NCBI GenBank assembly: GCA_030693105.1
Contig: JAUYBK010000239.1
Span: forward strand, 1-10,980
Length of the DNA stretch: 10,980 nt
DNA from: Methanobacteriaceae archaeon
Lineage (GTDB): Archaea; Methanobacteriota; Methanobacteria; Methanobacteriales; Methanobacteriaceae
Reading direction: 5' to 3'
The notes below the pieces were generated by a model, which was given only the letters and a program-made list of their open reading frames with translations, ran no database searches and was not told the origin of the DNA. This document shows, piece by piece, positions 7,288-10,980 of the stretch. A program made the translations under genes and the position numbers. Position 1 is the first letter of the stretch. Every line of letters begins with the position of its first letter.

Positions 7288-7443
7288 AGTTTACCACTGT
7301 TTAGTGTTGTGGGAATCAATGTTCTCCTGTCTTTTTAGTTGCTTATTTTATTAAGAAGATGGTTATTCCCTTTATCCACAATAGATTTTATTATTCTCCT
7401 ATTAATATTTGATAGGTGAAGTTTTTAAGAAAGATTAAAAATA

Positions 7444-7451
7444 TTTATATA
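7444..7451 (+). promoter_or_regulatory. TATA box of the ehaQ-like operon
   Basis: TTTATATA preceded by an A-rich stretch (AAAAATA) is a very good match to the methanogen TATA box with its upstream BRE. Transcription should start about 22-28 bases downstream, near 7470-7476, leaving a leader of about 150 bases before the ehaQ ATG at 7624. It is the best promoter match in the window and shows that this gene group is transcribed independently of any upstream hydrogenase genes. Confidence 0.7.
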
Positions 7452-7475
7452 CAGTTGTTAGAATAAGATTTTATC

Positions 7476-7622
7476 ATGATTATTCATGTCAATGTCCTCA
7501 GTTACCTCCGGGGCCTATCTGGTTACTAAATGACCCGGTTCTTACTGCCCGAGGCCAACTTAGAGAATGGAGTAATTAACATAACGTTTAAGCCCTCTCA
7601 ACTACCCCTAGGAGCTGGTTAA
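7476..7622 (+). other. Leader with two tiny in-frame ORFs upstream of ehaQ
   Basis: An ATG at 7476 lies almost at the predicted transcription start and opens 17 codons (MIIHVNVLSYLRGLSGY) that end in TAA at 7527-7529. An ATG follows immediately in the same frame (7530) and opens 30 codons (MTRFLLPEANLENG...LPLGAG), ending in TAA at 7620-7622, one base before the ehaQ ATG. The ehaQ ribosome-binding site GGAG (7611-7614) lies within the end of the second ORF. Neither small ORF has a clear ribosome-binding site, though the first could be leaderless. They may be a leader peptide, a regulatory uORF, or the remnant of a deleted eha gene. Apart from this and the TATA box, I see nothing in the 336-base gap 7288-7623. 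Confidence 0.3.
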
Positions 7623-7623
7623 A

Positions 7624-8970
7624 ATGGCCCCCACTCAATCCAAAAAATATTACAAACCACTGCGGGAAGTGGAAGTGGAATACAAAATAGACCACCCCCA
7701 ATGCGAGACCTGTCCGGATCGACCCTGTCTCGAATCCTGCCCCGTGGATGCTATTCACCAAGTACCGCCCGACGAAAAAGTAGAGATTGATGAAAAATGT
7801 GTTGGCTGCGTTTTATGCCGGGAAGCCTGCCCTTATAATGCTATAAAAATGAAAACTACCCTGGCAGAGCCTGTTAAAGAGAACATACCCAACATTAACT
7901 CCCAACTTTGCAGGCAGTGTGGTGCCTGTGTAGGTGCCTGCCGGATGGGAGCTATACAACTTATTTCATCAGGGACCGAAGAAGCACATATTGTTATCGA
8001 CGAAGATAGATGTGTTAGGTGCGGTTACTGTTCCCGGTTCTGCCCCATGGAGGCCATTAAGTACGGTGAGATCCTACCAAGATCGGTGGTCAAGGGTAAG
8101 GCCATCGTAGTTAACCAAAAAGACTGCATAGGCTGCATGACCTGCACCCGGGTATGTCCGTCCCGGGGCGCAATTAACGTGGGAAAAGTCAGCAAGCTGC
8201 CCTTTATCCACCCCTCTTACTGTGCCCGTTGTGAGGAATGTATGGACGCGTGCCCCTCCACTGCCATTAAGTATTCCTCCCGAAAGAAAGCTTATCAAAA
8301 TTACAGCAAGATCAAAACCATGGAGATCGTCTCCGAGCTTCTGGAAAATGACAGTGCCAAGCTGGCCAAAGAAACAGTTAAAATTGATTCTATACTAAAT
8401 AAGGTTGCCCGGAGAGTTAGCTACGAGCATGAGGAAGTTGAATTTACCCAAGACGTTACTGAATTAGTGAAAGATGAAATAAAGTCTTTGGTGGACGGTG
8501 ACCTGGAACTGGAAAACCTGGGAGATATCATAAAAGCCACCTCACCGCAAAGGGAAATTACAGTCTTAGAAGAAGAGTGTATTGGCTGCGGGGTTTGTAT
8601 AAACCAGTGCCCAGTAGACTGTATTGAATTGGAGATACCCAGTCCCATTCACATCGGTGAAGAGTGTGTTTTCTGCGGGAAGTGTGTGGAAACTTGCCCC
8701 GTGCAGGCCATTAACTTAAGCGAAAGATTCTTCCAGACCTCCCAGGGGCGTATAATCTTCAACCGCCAAAAGATGGAAGGTTCAAGGACTGGAGAGGTTT
8801 TCATTGACCACTTAACCTGTCAGACCTGCGGGGTTTGTATTAATAAATGTCCAGCGGATGCCATGAGCCTTTTAGATCATCAGGTGACTGTTGATTTGGA
8901 TAAATGCATAATGTGTGGAAAGTGTCAGTCCCTCTGCCCGGTGCGGGCGGTGGAAGTTATAATTGATTAA
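7624..8970 (+). CDS. ehaQ: 10[4Fe-4S] polyferredoxin, EhaQ-like
   Basis: This 448-residue soluble iron-sulfur protein has exactly ten cysteine motifs, each suited to one [4Fe-4S] cluster. Six lie in the N-terminal half, starting at Cys27 (variant CxxCx4CxxxC), 59, 96, 130, 168 and 200. Four lie in the C-terminal part, starting at 319, 348, 399 and 428. Between them is a cysteine-free, charged helical linker (about 211-318). The third motif ends CR instead of CP. Ten clusters match the 10[4Fe-4S] polyferredoxin of the energy-converting hydrogenase Eha, and not FwdF (8) or MvhB (12). Such proteins carry low-potential electrons between the hydrogenase and the first step of methanogenesis, CO2 reduction to formylmethanofuran. 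The downstream order of ehaR remnant, ftr-like gene and PfkB kinase supports the assignment. GGAG at 7611-7614 supports the ATG. No hydrogenase genes are adjacent. Confidence 0.87.
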   Translation: MAPTQSKKYYKPLREVEVEYKIDHPQCETCPDRPCLESCPVDAIHQVPPDEKVEIDEKCVGCVLCREACPYNAIKMKTTLAEPVKENIPNINSQLCRQCGACVGACRMGAIQLISSGTEEAHIVIDEDRCVRCGYCSRFCPMEAIKYGEILPRSVVKGKAIVVNQKDCIGCMTCTRVCPSRGAINVGKVSKLPFIHPSYCARCEECMDACPSTAIKYSSRKKAYQNYSKIKTMEIVSELLENDSAKLAKETVKIDSILNKVARRVSYEHEEVEFTQDVTELVKDEIKSLVDGDLELENLGDIIKATSPQREITVLEEECIGCGVCINQCPVDCIELEIPSPIHIGEECVFCGKCVETCPVQAINLSERFFQTSQGRIIFNRQKMEGSRTGEVFIDHLTCQTCGVCINKCPADAMSLLDHQVTVDLDKCIMCGKCQSLCPVRAVEVIID

Positions 8971-8995
8971 TTTTTACTTAACCGGGAGGGTTTTA

Positions 8996-9195
8996 ATGGG
9001 TGAAAAATTTTTGGTATCTGACTGTGACGGGCCTTTATCCCTACATGACAATGCATTTGAACTGGCCGGACACTTCCTGCCCCCGGGAGAGAAGTTCTTC
9101 CAGATGATCCACTAGGAAGGTTTCTGGTGGAGATGAAGAGGCCCGGTGGCCGGCAGAAAGGGGAAGTTTTAGAAAGCTTATGCAGGGAGAACTAA
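8996..9195 (+). pseudogene. ehaR: Remnant of ehaR (HAD-like eha subunit)
   Basis: A strong ribosome-binding site (GGGAGGG, 8983-8989) and an ATG at 8996 open only 39 codons before TAG at 9113-9115. The peptide begins MGEKFLVSDCDGPLS and continues HDNAFELAGHFLPPGEKFF. It resembles the start of EhaR, whose DxDGP segment is a HAD-type motif I, as I remember that family. Just past the stop, the frame starting at 9112 reads FLVEMKRPGGRQKGEVLESL up to TAA at 9193-9195, which resembles the next conserved part of EhaR (VDEVKRPG...). So the gene has a frameshift with a few lost codons, and everything after about 65 codons is missing, compared with a full protein of several hundred residues. It sits where ehaR is expected, between ehaQ and ehaS. 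A functional 39-residue peptide is possible but unlikely. Confidence 0.75.
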
Positions 9196-9212
9196 GGGGA
9201 GGGTTGGGTTAA

Positions 9213-10103
9213 ATGAGTAATAAATATAAAATAGAGGACACTTATGCCGAGGCCTTCAGTGGAATATTCTGTCGGGCTCTGGTAACTGCAGATGAGAAAG
9301 AAACTCTAAATCGTGCCGCTTACGATGCTACCTCCACTCCCGGTGCGGTTATCGGCCGGGTTGAGGGAGGTGTAGAGTCCTGGGTCAGTGTCGATCACAC
9401 TCCCGACGGCAGAATAGGGGCGCTTCTCCAGTTCTGGTACGGTAGTAATGATCTGGAGAAGTTTGAAGTGGAACTTTCCTACCGGATCCGGCAGGATATT
9501 CTGGTTAAACCCTTCACCAGCCTCTTTGACGCATCTATCAACCCGGAGGGGTACCTCGACACCATGAAACAGGTGGGTCACTGTGGAGACGGTTACGAGT
9601 GGGAGGAGGAGCTTTACGGACGAAATATGATCACGGTCCCCATTGCCATTCCGGACTTTAAAATTGAACGCCAGTTGGGCTACGCCAGGGGTATAATGGG
9701 GGCCAACTTTTGGTACATGTGTCAGGATAAAAAAGCGGTTCTGGAAGGGGGACGCCAAGCTCTTAAAGCCATCCATGAAGTGGAGGGCGTCATCACCCCC
9801 TTCGACATCTGTTCGGCGGCTTCCAAACCCGAGACCAACTACCCCTGGATCGGGCCCACCACCAACCACCCCTACTGCCCTTCTCTAGTGGAGGAATTAA
9901 AAAGTGAGTCTCAGGTACCTCCCGGTGTGAATTATATTCCAGAGATTGTAATCAATGGTATTAACAGGGTAGCAGTCCAGGAAGCCATGAAAGTAGGAAT
10001 AGAAGTTTTGATGGATTATGATAGTGTTCTGGGGATTTCTGCCGGGAATTACGGTGGAAAACTCGGCCAAGATAAGATACAACTAAAAGAGTTGTTTAAA
10101 TGA
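9213..10103 (+). CDS. ehaS: Formylmethanofuran:H4MPT formyltransferase-like protein (EhaS/FtrII)
   Basis: The 296-residue length matches Ftr, the cytoplasmic enzyme that passes the formyl group from formylmethanofuran to tetrahydromethanopterin in the second step of methanogenesis from CO2. Family landmarks run in order: KIEDTYAEAF (5-14), TPDGRIGALLQ, GHCGDGYEWEEELYGR (around 122-137), ANFWYM, ITPFDICSAASKP, PYCP, EIVINGINRVAVQEAMKVG and SAGNYGGKLGQ near the C-terminus. It differs clearly from the main methanogenic Ftr as I recall it. For example, the N-terminal glycine- and methionine-rich segment is replaced and the middle part is divergent, as expected for the paralogue in eha operons (EhaS, FtrII). 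Whether this form is catalytic is not known to me. The ATG follows GGGGAGGG (9196-9203). Its stop overlaps the ehaT start (ATGA), so the two are probably translationally coupled. Confidence 0.87.
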   Translation: MSNKYKIEDTYAEAFSGIFCRALVTADEKETLNRAAYDATSTPGAVIGRVEGGVESWVSVDHTPDGRIGALLQFWYGSNDLEKFEVELSYRIRQDILVKPFTSLFDASINPEGYLDTMKQVGHCGDGYEWEEELYGRNMITVPIAIPDFKIERQLGYARGIMGANFWYMCQDKKAVLEGGRQALKAIHEVEGVITPFDICSAASKPETNYPWIGPTTNHPYCPSLVEELKSESQVPPGVNYIPEIVINGINRVAVQEAMKVGIEVLMDYDSVLGISAGNYGGKLGQDKIQLKELFK

Positions 10104-10980
10104 ATCTGGATGTTATTGGCTTTGGAGCCCTTAATTTGGACCGTCTTTACTACGTAGACCAGTTAGCTGGGGCTGACGAGGAGTCCTACATCAAAGACGT
10201 CCATGAATCCTGCGGAGGATCGGCAGCCAACACCATCATCGGCCTGTCCCGCCTGGGAATGAAAACCGGATTTATAGGAAAAATGGCCACCGACCCCGAA
10301 GGAATAATGTTCCAGAAAAATTTAAAAAAAGAAGGAGTGGATCATCAGGGGCTGATTGTGTCTAAAGGGGGTAGGAGTGGCATAGTGCACGGTTTCGTGG
10401 ACCATAAAGGCGACAGAGCATTGTACGTGGATCCGGGGGTAAACGATCAAATCCAGCCCGCAGAGATCTCGTACGATTACGCGGGCAGTTGTAATATTTT
10501 ACACCTCAGCTCCTTTGTAGGCCAATCCCAAAAAGCCCAGGAGACGCTTTTAAAGAAAATTTCTTCTGAAGTAACAGTTAGCCTGGACCCCGGGATGATA
10601 TACGCACGTAAAGGACTTAAAAATCTTACAAATTTATTAAATCACACTGACATCCTACTTTTGAACCAGCAGGAAGTGGATATTCTCATCCCGGGATCAG
10701 ACCTCGAGGAACAAGTGGAAGAAATTTTAGACTACGGGATAAAGATCATGGCAATTAAAAAAGGGAGAGACGGTTGTTTTGTTACCGATGGGGATGATTA
10801 TCACCAGATAGATGCCTTCCAAGTTTTCTGCCGGGACACCACCGGTGCCGGGGATGCATTTAATTCCGGATTTATTTATGGATTCCTCAACGGTCATGAT
10901 TTAGTAAATGCAGCAGTTTTAGGCAATTATGTTGCTTCATGCAGTATTCAGGAAAATGGCGCCTGCAGTGGACTGCCCTA
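10100..10980 (+). CDS. ehaT: PfkB/ribokinase-family sugar kinase, EhaT-like (3' end missing)
   Basis: An ATG overlaps the ehaS stop by four bases (ATGA) and opens 293 codons that run off the window, nearly the full length of a PfkB kinase. The protein starts MNLDVIGFGALNLDRLYY. The substrate-side PfkB signature CGGSAANTIIGLSRLG is at 38-53, and the catalytic signature DTTGAGDAFNSGF is at 246-258, with Asp252 as the expected base. The family phosphorylates sugars, nucleosides or related alcohols with ATP in the cytoplasm; the substrate here cannot be read. A ribokinase-like gene after the ftr-like gene is the known end of the eha operon, which supports the name. No stop codon is seen, so the true end lies beyond the window. 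Confidence 0.85.
   Translation, partial: MNLDVIGFGALNLDRLYYVDQLAGADEESYIKDVHESCGGSAANTIIGLSRLGMKTGFIGKMATDPEGIMFQKNLKKEGVDHQGLIVSKGGRSGIVHGFVDHKGDRALYVDPGVNDQIQPAEISYDYAGSCNILHLSSFVGQSQKAQETLLKKISSEVTVSLDPGMIYARKGLKNLTNLLNHTDILLLNQQEVDILIPGSDLEEQVEEILDYGIKIMAIKKGRDGCFVTDGDDYHQIDAFQVFCRDTTGAGDAFNSGFIYGFLNGHDLVNAAVLGNYVASCSIQENGACSGLP

Noticed and set aside
7505..7558. tRNA or known riboswitch in the ehaQ leader
   Set aside because: No acceptor stem, T-loop sequence or cloverleaf can be drawn, and no riboswitch consensus I know fits; only an imperfect hairpin remains.
7624..8970. FwdF or MvhB polyferredoxin
   Set aside because: Ten cluster motifs and the following ehaR remnant, Ftr-like gene and PfkB kinase fit EhaQ better than FwdF (8 clusters) or MvhB (12 clusters).
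9306..9869. 187-codon antisense ORF opposite ehaS
   Set aside because: Long antisense ORFs are expected in GC-richer genes; the opposite strand carries unmistakable Ftr motifs.

Overview
The window looks like a hydrogenotrophic methanogenic archaeon of the order Methanobacteriales, most likely close to Methanobacterium. The evidence is a 10-cluster polyferredoxin, a formylmethanofuran:tetrahydromethanopterin formyltransferase (Ftr) homologue and a ribokinase-like protein in the order of the distal genes (Q, R, S, T) of the energy-converting hydrogenase A (eha) operon. A DUF1616-type membrane-anchored protein, T-rich terminators and TTTATATA-type TATA boxes are also archaeal in character. The genus is an inference; no rRNA or tRNA gene is present to settle it.

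Left part (1 to about 4160): an AT-rich surface-glycan cluster. It holds the C-terminal end of a GT4-type glycosyltransferase, a decayed GT2 glycosyltransferase pseudogene (295-1124), an intact rhamnosyltransferase-like GT2 (1207-2031), a SAM-dependent methyltransferase on the minus strand (2093-2752), and an intact GT2 (3310-4158) that is the paralogue of the pseudogene. A gene-free stretch at 2807-3309 carries four inverted repeats and a probable TATA box.

Middle part (4245-7287): three minus-strand genes. These are a Wzx/PST-type flippase, a UDP-sugar 4-epimerase (GalE/WbpP type) and a one-helix DUF1616-domain protein. The epimerase would supply a nucleotide sugar, the glycosyltransferases would assemble a lipid-linked glycan, the methyltransferase might modify it, and the flippase would move it to the outer face of the membrane.

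Right part (7288-10980): a plus-strand operon of clearly higher GC content. A strong TATA box and a leader of roughly 150 nt with two tiny in-frame ORFs precede an EhaQ-like 10[4Fe-4S] polyferredoxin. A short broken remnant of ehaR follows, then the Ftr-like ehaS, then ehaT (PfkB kinase) overlapping ehaS by 4 nt and cut by the window edge. No hydrogenase subunit gene lies upstream; the neighbour is the divergent DUF1616 gene. The most notable point is therefore a detached ehaQ-(R)-S-T module with its own promoter, in which only ehaR has been destroyed.
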